A stretch of 64,000 bases of DNA from Girardinichthys multiradiatus (Eukaryota; Chordata; Actinopteri; Cyprinodontiformes; Goodeidae). The stretch is taken from positions 18,708,749 to 18,772,748 of the forward strand of contig NC_061800.1 of assembly GCF_021462225.1 (NCBI RefSeq). Direction: 5' to 3'. The notes beneath the pieces were generated by a model that ran no database searches, was not told where the DNA came from, and saw nothing but the letters and a program-made list of their open reading frames with translations. Made by a program: the position numbers and the translations under genes. Every line of letters starts with the position of its first letter. The first letter of the stretch is position 1. Positions 26,275 to 54,630 of this stretch are shown here, in pieces.

Positions 26275-28149
26275 ATGGCCTCATCGCTGGGTTTCTTCAC
26301 CGGTCCCGAGGTGCTGGAGGACGTGAACCACGCTCAGGGTTTGGTGAACGAGCTGAAACTGATGTACGACTGCCGGTTGCTCGGCGACGTTACCATCGGG
26401 GTCGAGTGTGAGGAGGGGGAGGTGTCGCTGGAGCCCGGCGGGGGAAGAGGAGTTGACGTGGGTCAAGTGTTTCTGTGTAGCCGCAACGTCCTGGCCGCTG
26501 CCAGCCCCTACTTTAAGAGCATGTTCACGGGCGGGCTGAACGAGAGCGCCCAGGAGAGGGTGCTCATCCGCGGCGTGGACCCTGAGTCCATGTCGGTCAT
26601 CATCGATTACTGCTACACGGGCAGGGTGACCATCACGGAGAGCAACGTGCAGAGGCTGTACGCGGCGGCCAACATGCTGCAGCTGGAGTACATTAGGAAA
26701 GCCTGCTCCGGCTTCATGACCAGGAGGCTGGATCCTTCCAACTGTGTGGGGATGCTGAAATTTGCAGACACCTACGACAATCCAGAACTGAAGGAGAATG
26801 CCCAAGCCTTCATAGCCAGGAACTTCAACCAGGTGTTTAATGGAGGGGAGCTCTGCGAGCTGAACTCGGATCAGTTTAAACAGCTGTTGTCTCTGGATAC
26901 TTTGGACGTGGACTGTGAGAAGACTGTCTGTTCTGCAGCTATTCAGTGGCTGGAGGTGAACGCACCGGTAGATGAAGAGGATGCCTTGCAGGTGCTGAAG
27001 TGTGTGCGCTGGAACTTGTTCAGCGAGAAGGACAAGTGTTACCTGGAGAGCCTCATGGCTAGGCCTTTAATCGAGACATGCCTGGCATCTTTTTTCAGCG
27101 GGTCAGCAGAAGATATCTGCGTGATGTCTGCTCCTCTGGACATACCAAAACACAGAATAGGTGTGAGCGCAAAAGAGATGATTCTCTTCTTTGGCCTACC
27201 CAACGACAACATAATGTGCTGCGACCCTTACTCAGAGGACCTTAATTTCATGGCTCCGCCTTTAGAAGATCTCAGCAGTCAAGATTATAAACGCTCCACC
27301 ATGGAGTCTCTTATTGCCTGTGCCACTCATGATAACAACTTGTATTTAGCTTCTCACCTTTCCAAACACTTCTGGCTGTACAATCCTGTCCTCAACAGCT
27401 GGCAAGAGTTGGCAGAGAGGCTGCTGGGCAGAATCCACTCAGGGATGGGCTATCTTAATGGCCATGTGTACCTTCTTGGAGGAAGAAATCCAGTTACAGA
27501 TGCCAGATTAAAGGAGGTAGAGTGTTACAGCATCCAGAGGAACCAGTGGACATTCGTGGCCCCTCTGCCTCACTCTTTGGGTAAAATGCAAGTGGTGGCT
27601 CTGAATGATCACCTGTACGTGGTCAACAAAAGGAGAATGCTCTGCTATGACCCTAAGAGAAACCGCTGGCGCCACTGCGGATCGCTCAGAAGAGACAAGC
27701 TTCACAAGGCCTGCGTCTTCCAGGACCAGATCATCTGCGTGTGTGACATCCCCGTGGTTAAAGCCTACAGCCCCACAAGAGGGGAGTGGAAGAGGCTGGG
27801 GGACATTCCAATCGACAGCCGAGCACTGAACTACCAGGTAATCCAGCACAGCGGCAAGCTGCTGCTCCTCACGCAGACGCTGCTGCAGCACAACAAGAAC
27901 AGGGTCCTTATCCATGAGTATGATCCTGCTCGGGATGCGTGGAAGAACATCATGGCGGTCTATGTGTCCACTCTGGGACCGGTGTGCGTGTCAACACGTG
28001 TGTACCCAGCGTGCCTCGGGTCTGCTCACAGCTTCTCCACAGAGGAGGACGATGACAGCGGCTCCAGCGCCGACTGGGACCTGGATGGGTTAACGGATGT
28101 GGACTCTGATTCTGGCAGCTCGAGTTCGTTCTCAGATGAGAACTGGTAG
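26275..28149 (+). CDS. kbtbd7: Kelch repeat and BTB domain-containing protein 7 (CUL3 adaptor), intronless
   Basis: One uninterrupted frame of 624 residues. It starts MASSLGFFTGPEVLEDV; FFTGPE is shared with human KBTBD6/7. A BTB domain (about residues 35-145, including FLCSRNVLAAASPYFKSMFT and DYCYTGRV) is followed by a BACK domain (about 150-265) and Kelch repeats (about 300-570, e.g. YLLGGRNPVTDARLKEVECY). The acidic tail includes SSADWDLDGLTDVDSDSG. BTB-Kelch proteins bind CUL3 and present substrates for ubiquitination. In humans KBTBD6 and KBTBD7 act together on TIAM1 and bind GABARAP. Human KBTBD6 and KBTBD7 are both intronless and adjacent, and here there is one copy, which may represent the unduplicated state. 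The protein ends on Trp624, where the human tail continues through its ATG8-binding W-x-x-V motif. The start fits the homologous block and has no in-frame rival. Confidence 0.93.
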   Translation: MASSLGFFTGPEVLEDVNHAQGLVNELKLMYDCRLLGDVTIGVECEEGEVSLEPGGGRGVDVGQVFLCSRNVLAAASPYFKSMFTGGLNESAQERVLIRGVDPESMSVIIDYCYTGRVTITESNVQRLYAAANMLQLEYIRKACSGFMTRRLDPSNCVGMLKFADTYDNPELKENAQAFIARNFNQVFNGGELCELNSDQFKQLLSLDTLDVDCEKTVCSAAIQWLEVNAPVDEEDALQVLKCVRWNLFSEKDKCYLESLMARPLIETCLASFFSGSAEDICVMSAPLDIPKHRIGVSAKEMILFFGLPNDNIMCCDPYSEDLNFMAPPLEDLSSQDYKRSTMESLIACATHDNNLYLASHLSKHFWLYNPVLNSWQELAERLLGRIHSGMGYLNGHVYLLGGRNPVTDARLKEVECYSIQRNQWTFVAPLPHSLGKMQVVALNDHLYVVNKRRMLCYDPKRNRWRHCGSLRRDKLHKACVFQDQIICVCDIPVVKAYSPTRGEWKRLGDIPIDSRALNYQVIQHSGKLLLLTQTLLQHNKNRVLIHEYDPARDAWKNIMAVYVSTLGPVCVSTRVYPACLGSAHSFSTEEDDDSGSSADWDLDGLTDVDSDSGSSSSFSDENW

Positions 28150-28374
28150 TGAACACATGTCCCCTTTATAAAAAGAAGTGTTTATGTATAATTTATATTT
28201 GTTTGCCATGCGTGATGTTATTTTAGTGTTAAAGCAGTCATTTACCTTGAAGACATAAGTTAAGGATTGGAAGAACGTTTTTCCTGTTTCATCCAGTTAC
28301 AGCTTTATATCATTTTTAGATTAGGTAAATACAATGAAAAGCTCAATGTAACGCCACGCACCACTGCAAAAATG
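28150..28374 (+). other. Presumed 3' UTR of kbtbd7
   Basis: Short AT-rich stretch before a transposon remnant. There is no canonical AATAAA close to the stop, so the transcript may run into the element. Confidence 0.3.
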
Positions 28375-29240
28375 TGTTGTTTTCTGTGTACAGCAGTGTC
28401 CTGCAAAAGTAGTCACATTGATTAGACTTTCATAAGTCACATTACAGCCACAAACGTCTGTGGATTTGTTTTTTGATTTATATGACAAAATATATGAATT
28501 GTAAAGGAAAAGAAACATGGTTTTGTGTTTTACAAATAACATTCTGAAGAGTGTGGCACGCATTTACATTCAGTCCCTGTAAGGTGAACCTCCACCCCAG
28601 CCTCAAGTCTTCAGCAGCCTCTAACAGACCTTCCTGTATTTAGGGTCATTCATTTTCCCATGAACTCTGGCCAGTTTTCCCACCTCTGCTGAAGAAAAGG
28701 ATCCCCACAGCATCATGCTGCCTGCACCATGTGTCGCTGTGTGCATGGTGTGTTCATGGTGGTGTGCAGTGTTGGTTTTCCTCAACACATGGTGTCTAGA
28801 TGGTTTCTGGCAAACTGTCAGCGAGACAGTTTGCTGCAGTTTTTTTAACCATGCCTTTAATCTGGCATTGCTCTCATAAAAGACAGATTTGTGGAGTTTA
28901 TGACAATTAATTGTTGTGTGAACAGATTCTCCCACCTAAGCTGTGAATCTCTGCATCTCTAGAGTTACCATAATCCTCTTGGCTGCTTCTCTAATGAGAA
29001 TCTTGTCCGTTTAGGTGAGTGGTCATGATCATTCACTCAGCTGTTTTTCTCCAGAGATTAAATTACACACAGGTAGACCCTGTTGTCTAAATAAGTGATT
29101 TCTAAATGCAGTTGATTAGACTGAGTTTTATTTGGGGGTCTTAGAGTAAAGTGAGATGAATACCACACCACACTGTTTAGATCTCAATGTAGGACACATT
29201 TGGATACCCCTCTTGTCTTTTTGCTTTTACACTTAATTTC
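28375..29240 (-). mobile_element. Degenerate Tc1-like element downstream of kbtbd7
   Basis: On the reverse strand a 104-codon frame (28621-28935) keeps GAGSMMLWGSFSSAEVGKLARV, the hallmark central block of fish Tc1 transposases. TCCTGCAAAAGTAGTCACAT near 28400 resembles the TIR end of the family seen at 33185 and 45424. It is broken elsewhere. Confidence 0.7.
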
Positions 29241-31059
29241 TATAAAAGGTTCACAGGGTATGAATACATTTGCAATGCCTTTTATATCTCTGTTTCTATA
29301 AGCTATGGATCTTTTGTAAGGTGAGATGTAGGAAAAAAATGGAAATGTTTGTAGTAGAGATGTCCACTCAACAATGCTTCCCTGGAATGATATCTTTTCC
29401 TCGCCACAACCTGAGACGTCTTTCTCAGCACTTCAATCATACGTGTTCTTCCTGCTTTTTAAAGGACAAATCAGTTTTGTCCTTTTAAAAAGAAAGTATC
29501 TTAAACAAAGTCATAGTTCAATCTCGAACAAGCTCTGCTCAGTTAGGACTCATTATATCACTGGATGATGTCTGATTAAGCTGTTAATTATTCATATTTT
29601 ACATTTCTGTTATATGACTAAGATGTAACAAGACTAAATACATACAAAAGTGACATAATATGAAGTGTGGACTTCCCACATTTAAATGATGAGTTTTAGT
29701 AGAAACCGTTCAGAATCCTTCAGTTTCATGCTTTATGCTTAAAGAGCTCAGATGTTTTCCAAATCACAGTTTGCAAAGCACCAGACGTCATTAGGCTCCA
29801 CCAGAGCTGTGGGAGACACTATCTGTAAGAAGATCGCACATGCCAACTATTTCTCCTATTTATTATTATTATTAAATTAAAATCTAATGACACATTTGTT
29901 ATAAAATTATTGTTTAACTTGAATGTACGTTCACCCGCCTGCTACAGATTAAGTGTAAAATTATGATGTTGAAGTCTGGGAGCTTAAGTGCCTTTTGTTT
30001 ATGAGTTCAAACACAACTGGACTAACCGGGCTTTTTTTATATGCTGATGATGTGATGCTGCGCTCAGCCAAGGTTGTGAAATCTTTTTAGTTTGAAACCA
30101 TAAAGCCAGTTTTTGGTGCATTCTCTCAGGTTTGGGCTTCTGCAAAAGCCTCCTCGCCATGTTCCACTTTCCTTTTAATTGTTTTGATTCTGAGTGGGTT
30201 ATTTTGTGATGTGAATTCAAATTTACGTGTTTTGTGTATGGGTAGTTCAGTATCTGCATTCCAAAAAGAAACGAGAATACTCTGTTTTGTTTTCTGAGCG
30301 GTATTTGGGCCAATAACCTGGGGAAAGTTGGACACCAAACTGCTTTTGGGAGCATGAAATTGGTGAAATGCAAAACTAAGAAGCAACTTCAGCTAAAAAA
30401 GATCATGATGTGGAGATGAATCCGTATTTATGTCAGCAGACAACCATGCAACATTAGTAACAGCAGGATTTATTTTATCCAAGGGGTGCAAAATGATGTG
30501 TAGGCTTGACTCTACAGTTTAAAAGGACAAGAATGGAGTTACTTGTCATTAGGAGGCGTTTTTGTTGTATATGTCAAAATAAACATCCGTGTCCAGTACA
30601 TTGGAAAAAAATGTTCTAACAGTGTCTTCTGTTTTAAACCACCTGAACGCAGCCTTTCCTCAGACTCTGAATATATAGAATTATTTAGAACCACGTGTTG
30701 ATTTTCTAAAAAAAGCAACAATCAAAACTGATTTGCTAAATAAAATACAGTTTTTTTTAGTTCATTCAAATAAAAGGGGGCCCTTGTGTCATGTCAATGA
30801 CAGGAAAATTTGAAGTAATGAAAAAGTATCCAATTTCAGTGTTTGTAGAGCTGGATCTTAACTAAAACAGCCCACATTGTCATACTGTACAGCTTTAGAG
30901 GGAGTACAGGTGGCTGTAATACACTGGAGTTTAGGAACAGATCGAGGGATTTTCTTATCTTTGATGCCTAAATATAGCATAAACATTTAATGTCAATTTC
31001 CAAAAAAAGGAGCCCACAAAATAATCTGGAAGGGTAAGGAATGTGTATAATGGCTGATC

Positions 31060-31190
31060 ATTAGGCCTCGACGCAGCTGTCTGTGGTTTGACTCCCGACA
31101 TTTAGACCTTTGCTGCCCCACTCCCCCCCATTTCCTGTCTGAATACCTCCAACAAAGACCAGTAGTGCCACATTAATTTAAATAAAATGT
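31060..31190 (+). mobile_element. Possible SINE remnant
   Basis: GTGGTTTGACTCCCGACATT looks like a B box of a tRNA-derived SINE. It is followed by TTTGCTGCCCCACTCCCCCC and CATTTCCTGTCTGAATACCT, which recalls the body of common fish SINEs. There is no clear A box or target duplication. Confidence 0.35.
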
Positions 31191-32610
31191 AAGAAAGAGA
31201 TGAAGTAAAAGAGGTGCAAGGTATAAGTAGTGCTCTCTTTGCTACAAAAATGGACGAAGATTCCAAAAGATGGCGCTTTACTTGAGCACCATTTTAAAGT
31301 TATTTTTTGACCAAAGCATGTGATGTGTATAAGGTATGGGCGGACGTGATATTCCTACTAAATGATGACCTTAAGTTTACATATGACAGTTTCCCAGTAT
31401 CACAATATTTATACAAAGATTTTAACCAAAATGTTAAACAGAATCTAGAAAAGCAACAATTAGTCCTACTGCTGCTAACCTTGTATGTTATATTAAATGT
31501 GACAATTAAAATAATGTCATCTATGATGTAGGCTTATTGTTCCTTGGATTTTTAAATGTTAATTTAAGAAGAAAACAGAAAAAAAACATTTAGTTGGAGT
31601 TTTTAGGTGGACACATCTGTTATTATTAATGAATATTATTCCCTTATGACACAATGCTCTTCATGAAATTACACAGGGAGCCTAATAAGACGATAAATGC
31701 TGGTTAAATATCTGCTTCACAGGCCAGACTGCAGTCAGCTGCTTGACAGACATGCTGCTTATAGCTTTCCAGCAGTTTTAAAACAGTGTTATCTTATTAC
31801 GGGTGATAGGTGGTGCTCGTTTAGTTTCAATGCCATGACTGTGACTGGAAATGTTTAAAAAACAGTTTGCCATTCTTGTAGGTGAGAAAAAGTGTAGTAG
31901 CCTTCTTTAAATCAGCAACAGGTGGAGGAGGGGAAGAGCTGCAATAATATGTTCTGTGCAGCTAAAGACCATGTAAACACTTTCTCAACGCTTTCTCTGG
32001 CAATGCATTAAACTATAGTTAAACCATAGGAACCGTATAAATTTTAAAGGTTTGTAACGGTTACTTTAAAAACTTCGTATACCTTGATACCATAAATGAA
32101 TGAATGGCATGTTGAAAATATGACTTTAAAAAATGAACCCCCGTTTTGTTTCTCTCATGATGGGCCGAATAACTGAAAATATTGCTGTCAATTGTTCACT
32201 GTGCAACTTTACAAACGGCACCCCATGAAAATAAAACATGTTACATTAAAATATTTAAAATTATACAGTCTATGCTTTTTAACATATCAAGAATCAAATG
32301 AAATAAAACATATTGGAATTAGATTGAATGAATAAAAAAGATTTCACAAGGAAAGTGAATATTCTTCTTTTTTTTTTTTTTTATCATTGTTTGCATCTAC
32401 ATGTGCACAGCGACAGCTAAAAGGTACTAAAAAAACATAATGATAATATATAGATCAAAAGGCGTTTTAAGTATTACTAATTTAACTCAACCCAACTCCT
32501 TAAAATCAAAACAATAACCACTGTAGGGAGATTTAGCATATTTCCAAGGATTTACTGTCAGGCTAGTGCAACACATTCCTGCTGACATCTAGCGGTGTTT
32601 TTCTGAGTTC

Positions 32611-32622
32611 TCGCGAGATCTT
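32611..32622. promoter_or_regulatory. TCTCGCGAGA core-promoter motif of rab33
   Basis: The palindrome lies about 35 bp upstream of the rab33 start codon. In mammals this motif (Kaiso/M8-type) marks TATA-less promoters of broadly expressed genes. Its role here is inferred from motif and position only. Confidence 0.55.
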
Positions 32623-32652
32623 ACCAGCGTCCAGACGGCAACGAGATGAGCC

Positions 32653-39043
<6,391 letters not shown>

Positions 39044-39460
39044 GGTTAACCTGTGGACTCATAAAGTGGACAAAAGCCCACGGCAGCCGACAGAACATCT
39101 ATTCAAAACCAACTTTTGTCACTAAATTAGTGAGCAGCATTTAAAAAGTGGAAAGAAGCTTTCTCTGATTTCTAAAAATGTTTTCTGGCTGATGTGAGGC
39201 ACAGCTCATGGTCATCACAGCAAAGTTGGAGCAATGTTTAACCAATATTTCAACAAAACGCATGAGTGAATGTGGGGTTATATCAAGCATTTGCAGTTAA
39301 GAAGATAATTAGGAATGACATGCAACTTCAAAATCTATCTCTCTCTGGCAGAATTATCTATCATCAAACTACAATTCAGACAGGTGGACAGAAAATTAAA
39401 AGAAATAGAAGTGTTTAACTTGACCAAAGCAGATAGAATGTCAATAAAACTGTGAAGAAA
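39044..39460 (+). other. Presumed 3' UTR of rab33
   Basis: No coding signal. An AATAAA (tcaataaaactg) lies near 39442. Confidence 0.45.
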
Positions 39461-39801
39461 ATTGAAGCAATTATTTCAAAACATCTTTCGGACTTTAAAA
39501 AAGGACAATTACAGTTCTGATGTTCTGGATGTTTTAGTTGTTTGTTTTGTAAACACAAGTCTATAATAATGAATAGAAAGAATAGAAGTGGTAAAATGCT
39601 GCTACATTTTTGGGGACAAAATATGAATTCATACAGCTGACTTGCAAAGCATGTCTAAGAATAAGCTCTAAGGTCCTTGAAATCAACATTTAAAGATATC
39701 ACTGATTATTAAGTTGCATGTGAACTATACAGAAGTATGATCATTTCTGACCATTTCAACCTGTGAATCAATGAAAAACTGGCTTTATTATATGTTATTT
39801 A

Positions 39802-40136
39802 TAGGGCTGCAATTAATGATTGTTTTGATAATCAATTTTTTTTTGTCAGTTAATCGATTAATAATCGGATAGCAAAAGGTGCTTAACAGGAATTTGAACC
39901 AGGTGAAGCGAAAGCTAAGCGAGGAGTTATGGATAGAGCATATTCACCGAGAAAGGAAGAAAGTTTTTCATCTTAAATACAAATTGTATATATTTTTTTG
40001 TACAAGTTTGGCCTAATTACTGCTCTAAGTGGGTTCTTCTTTTAGCAATTTACTCCAGTTAACGATAATTTGATTTCTAAATTAGTTGACGATTATTTTA
40101 ATAATAGATTAATAACGATTAATTGTTTCAGCCCTA
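39802..40136. mobile_element. hAT-type MITE with 8-bp target duplication
   Basis: A 335-bp element with terminal inverted repeats TAGGGCTGCAATTAA and its approximate complement TTAATTGTTTCAGCCCTA. It is flanked by GTTATTTA (39794-39801) and GTTATTTG (40137-40144), which differ at one base. Eight-base duplications and the CAGGG-like ends are typical of the hAT superfamily. There is no coding capacity, so it would have been mobilised by a transposase in trans. Confidence 0.85.
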
Positions 40137-40144
40137 GTTATTTG

Positions 40145-41099
40145 TTACAGGTGTATAAGGTTTCTAGAGCTGTAAGGGGAGCTGTGGATATATGCAGTGA
40201 TAGTTTGCTGAAGAAATTAGTGAAGATTACTATTACATGAATGTGCATCTATTATGATCTTTAAATCTGCAGGTGAGATAAGAGCAGTGGGACCAGTTCA
40301 TGGGATTGGAAGTCAGACAGCTAGGGGGCTGGTGCACAAATGACTCAGTTCTGAATAAGGAATGATCCTCTCGTTCCGGAGGTCATGACCTGAACACAAA
40401 AGCCTCAGCATCAGCAGCCGTGCAGGAGAGAAAGTGGAAGGCATTTAATTCATCAGAGTACAGCTCTCCGATGACTAGCATCTCGCATCGTTCTGCAAAG
40501 CTGTGGTTCAGTAGCGGTTTTTGACCAGGACTGAACTGTATTATGAGGGTTTTAAATCTATCATTATTATGTGATCTATATATGTTTTTGTTTTTTTTTT
40601 TTTTTTTGTGCGTGAGGCATCATGAGGAGGGGTTCGCCCAGGGCACCATTCATGCAAGACCCACCGCTGCGCATCATGATACTCCAAGCTGCAATATAGC
40701 AGAGAAGACAGTGAATGGGACTGAAAAAGTATTTAAAATGTCTCCAGAATATGTTTCAGAGCTGCTGCAGGAACAGGGCTGTAAAAATTTCATTTTTCGA
40801 TTGTGCTACCCGTTAGATACACAATTAAAAGGAAATACATTGATTTCAATATTATTAAATATTGGACCTAGTTGTAGCGACGATCAGCGGCCAACTCTTG
40901 CTTAGCTACAGCCCTGATGAGCGTTTACGAAACCACGTAAAATAATTATTAATTAACAAGCAAATAGTTTGATCGCGTCAGGAGAAATGGATAGACTAGT
41001 TAAATGTTGATTACTGTTAATATATAAATACATACTCAACGTCGGTTGTTTTGTTTGGCCGCGCTCCCAATTAGCCATTCTCTTGATAACCTCATATTC
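40145..41099. other. Intergenic DNA between rab33 and katnal1
   Basis: A 120-codon frame at 40543-40905 begins with a T-tract-derived F-run and shows no family resemblance, so I do not call it a gene. No other element was recognised. Confidence 0.4.
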
Positions 41100-41271
41100 A
41101 AATGCTGTGTTTGTCATCTTTACCAGGTTTTCACACGTACGTGAACGCATCTCGGTCATCGACGCTGTCCGTATTCCTCACGCGGCGTCTCTCTGCGGCC
41201 ATGGTAACACTTTGCTCGACGTTGGACTGCTAATTCATCAAATACCTCAGCAACAGTCGCTTTTTATGCAG
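41100..41271 (+). promoter_or_regulatory. Inferred katnal1 promoter region and noncoding first exon
   Basis: CpG-containing, less AT-rich sequence 500 bp before the first coding exon. It contains a good donor (TGCAG|GTATAAGT at 41271/41272) that pairs in principle with the acceptor at 41774/41775, 13 bases before the katnal1 ATG. An ATG in strong context (GCCATGG, 41201) opens an 11-codon upstream ORF that ends at 41233. The transcription start is unknown. Confidence 0.45.
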
Positions 41272-41787
41272 GTATAAGTAACGCTTTCCCCCCGAAAAGT
41301 ACTGTTAAAACCACAGTGCACGGTACGCGTCGCTTGTTTTCGTCTCTTTGTGTGTTTAAGGCTTTCTGGGAGTATAAGGGGAATGTTTGCTTACTGACAC
41401 ACGGCCAGTTTGTGCTTTTGTATGCCGCCTGACCGCGAGTTAGCAAAAAAAGCTAACGTCAAGGCGGGTGGTAATGTGTACGTAACGTAATAAAGATGTT
41501 GAATTTCTTTTTATTTTGCGATCTCCTTGTTAATCGCTTTAAACATTAAATCAGCGTCCCTGTCACCAGCTAGCTTGATTATCATGTAGCAGGTGTTGCA
41601 GTTTAAGTTATCTGACTGTAAGCTGCACCTTTAATCTCCTGGGCATTTGCACTAATGACACTTCACTTAATGAATGATCGCAGAGTTGTGTGAACTTTTC
41701 AATTGCTTAAATGAGCTAACGCATTGTACGTCTAATCGCGTCTTTAATTCGGGTACTTGTTTGGTCCTCTGCAGCTGTTGATAAAGC

Positions 41788-52791
<11,004 letters not shown>

Positions 52792-53580
52792 AAAAAAGAT
52801 TCACACAGTTGGACCAGAGGGTTGACAAGAAAATTCACAACTATGAGGTGTTAAGACTTTGAAGAGGATGGGAACTTCAGTGTGTGAGCCAATAAGCACA
52901 TCAGGGATGTTGGAGTTCACATCAGAAGCCTGGCATCTTTGAGAGAGCATCATGAAAACTTTAAGAAGCTCCGCTTCTGCTTTTTCCACTATATGTATCC
53001 AGATAAAGACCAATTCCATCTTACTCCTGGTTAACTTTAGGGATGTCAGTTTTATTAAGCTGAACATTTCTGACCCAAGAAACATAATAGTCATTGTAGG
53101 AAAAATATATTTGTTTTTGTAAAACGTTCCTTTTAGGCTCCAATCCTGTGCAGCCCTCTGTCAAAACGAAAGAGGAAAAATAAAACATCTATTCCACAGA
53201 GCATCAGGCCTGACGAATGAGAAAACATTTCAAATAAAGTGGTCAGCTTTGCGTTTGCAAGATGTTCTCAGTTTTTAAAAATAGGGTACAGTTTATGTAG
53301 CATAATTCAACATTGTTCTCAGACTAAAGTATTGTAATTATTACTGTTAGTAACTTAAATCTGTTGTATTCGTAAGAAATCTATATTTCAGCACTTTAAA
53401 CGTATATTCTTAAAAGCTCAGTTGACACATGCTGACTGAACACTTACATTTTAGTGCTGTGTTTCTGCTTTGTTGACTGATTGTGTTTTTTGTGGATTTT
53501 TATATTTGCCTGCTGTTTTAGATGAACTTTGGACAAACATGCAGATTTTTCTTCTTTAAAATAAAATATAAAATGAATTC
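52792..53580 (+). other. Presumed 3' UTR of katnal1
   Basis: No coding signal. AATAAA motifs lie near 53181, 53234 and 53561. Confidence 0.5.
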
Positions 53581-54499
53581 TCTGTTCTCTCCTGGCCTTC
53601 TTAAGTTTATGAGATTGCTCAAAGTCTCAAGTCTTAAAAGCCTGTAGAGATGTTGGAGAAAGATGTATGAATTAACCCACGTTTGTTTTGTTTGTGCTCA
53701 TTTTTACTCTATTAAAGGCTGGTCTCTGCAACTTTATTCAACATAAGTTTGGTTGATTAGTCATTTGTTAGCAGTAACTGATGATTTCCATCCTTAGCTT
53801 AAATCACATCCATTTATTGTCATTCTATTGTATAATAGTGTAAGGCAAAGTTTCAACATATTGGTGGGAAAATTATTAAAAAGGTAAAAATAAAAAGTCC
53901 ATTGGTGCTGCTTCCAATGCTGCGGTACCGGTCGATGAACCCACGTTCCTGCAGCAGCTTTGAAACAGATCCTGGAAAGAAGGTAAATTCACGAGTGGGT
54001 TCTGCCGCAAGTGTGTTTCAACATGAAAATCATCAGAATGGATGATTTTCCATTTAACACAACGTAGAGCTCCCATACTTCACTACATGTAGTAAAGTTT
54101 TTATTATCTGTTAAGTTTTGGGAACAGCTTTCATTGTGAAGATTACAAAGGATCGCTGTCTTTAAATGACTATCGTACGTGTAATCATGTGACATGTCAA
54201 CTCTTAACACAAAATCTATAAAAGTGGAAAAAAAAAAACATTTTAAAATACTTTGGCACATGATCTTAAAGCCGATATTTTTATTAATCTCAACACAAAA
54301 ATATCCAAATATATAACGTTAGACTCATCTTTAACATTCATTAGCTTTGTGGAAAATCAGCTTTTATTCAAACCATCGTAAATTTTACATGTAGAGAGAC
54401 TACCTTTGGTTATTACTACAACGGGACTGCAAAACTTTATTGGAGGAGTGACCACAAAAAACCAAACACAATACAGAGTTAAGACTGCTTGAAACAAAC
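53581..54499. other. Intergenic DNA downstream of katnal1
   Basis: AT-rich. No gene or named element was recognised before the LINE remnant that starts near 54500. Confidence 0.45.
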
Positions 54500-54630
54500 A
54501 ATCTGGCTATCGGGAATCTGAAGGGTAAGGGCAGGATAGGCAGGTACTGTGCTAAATTGGTAATCATAAATCAGATCACACCTGGGGTACCTCAAGGCTC
54601 CATTCTTGGGCGGCTTTTATTAATCATCTA

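Larger units (their letters stand above)
29241..32640. other. Intergenic DNA between kbtbd7 and rab33
   Basis: AT-rich sequence with no supported gene. All open frames here are short, without family resemblance or splice context. The only repeat suspected is a SINE-like piece near 31060-31190. The last 100 bp before rab33 (ttctcgcgagatcttacc) contain TCTCGCGAGA, a known vertebrate core-promoter palindrome. Confidence 0.45.

Noticed and set aside
26281..26805. 174-codon reverse frame in kbtbd7
   Set aside because: It is antisense to the BTB region, with a histidine- and valine-rich composition typical of a coding shadow.
40543..40905. 120-codon frame with an F-rich start and some polar residues
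   Set aside because: The F-run comes from a poly-T tract, and there is no splice support, no recognised domain and no conservation argument. It is possibly repeat-derived.
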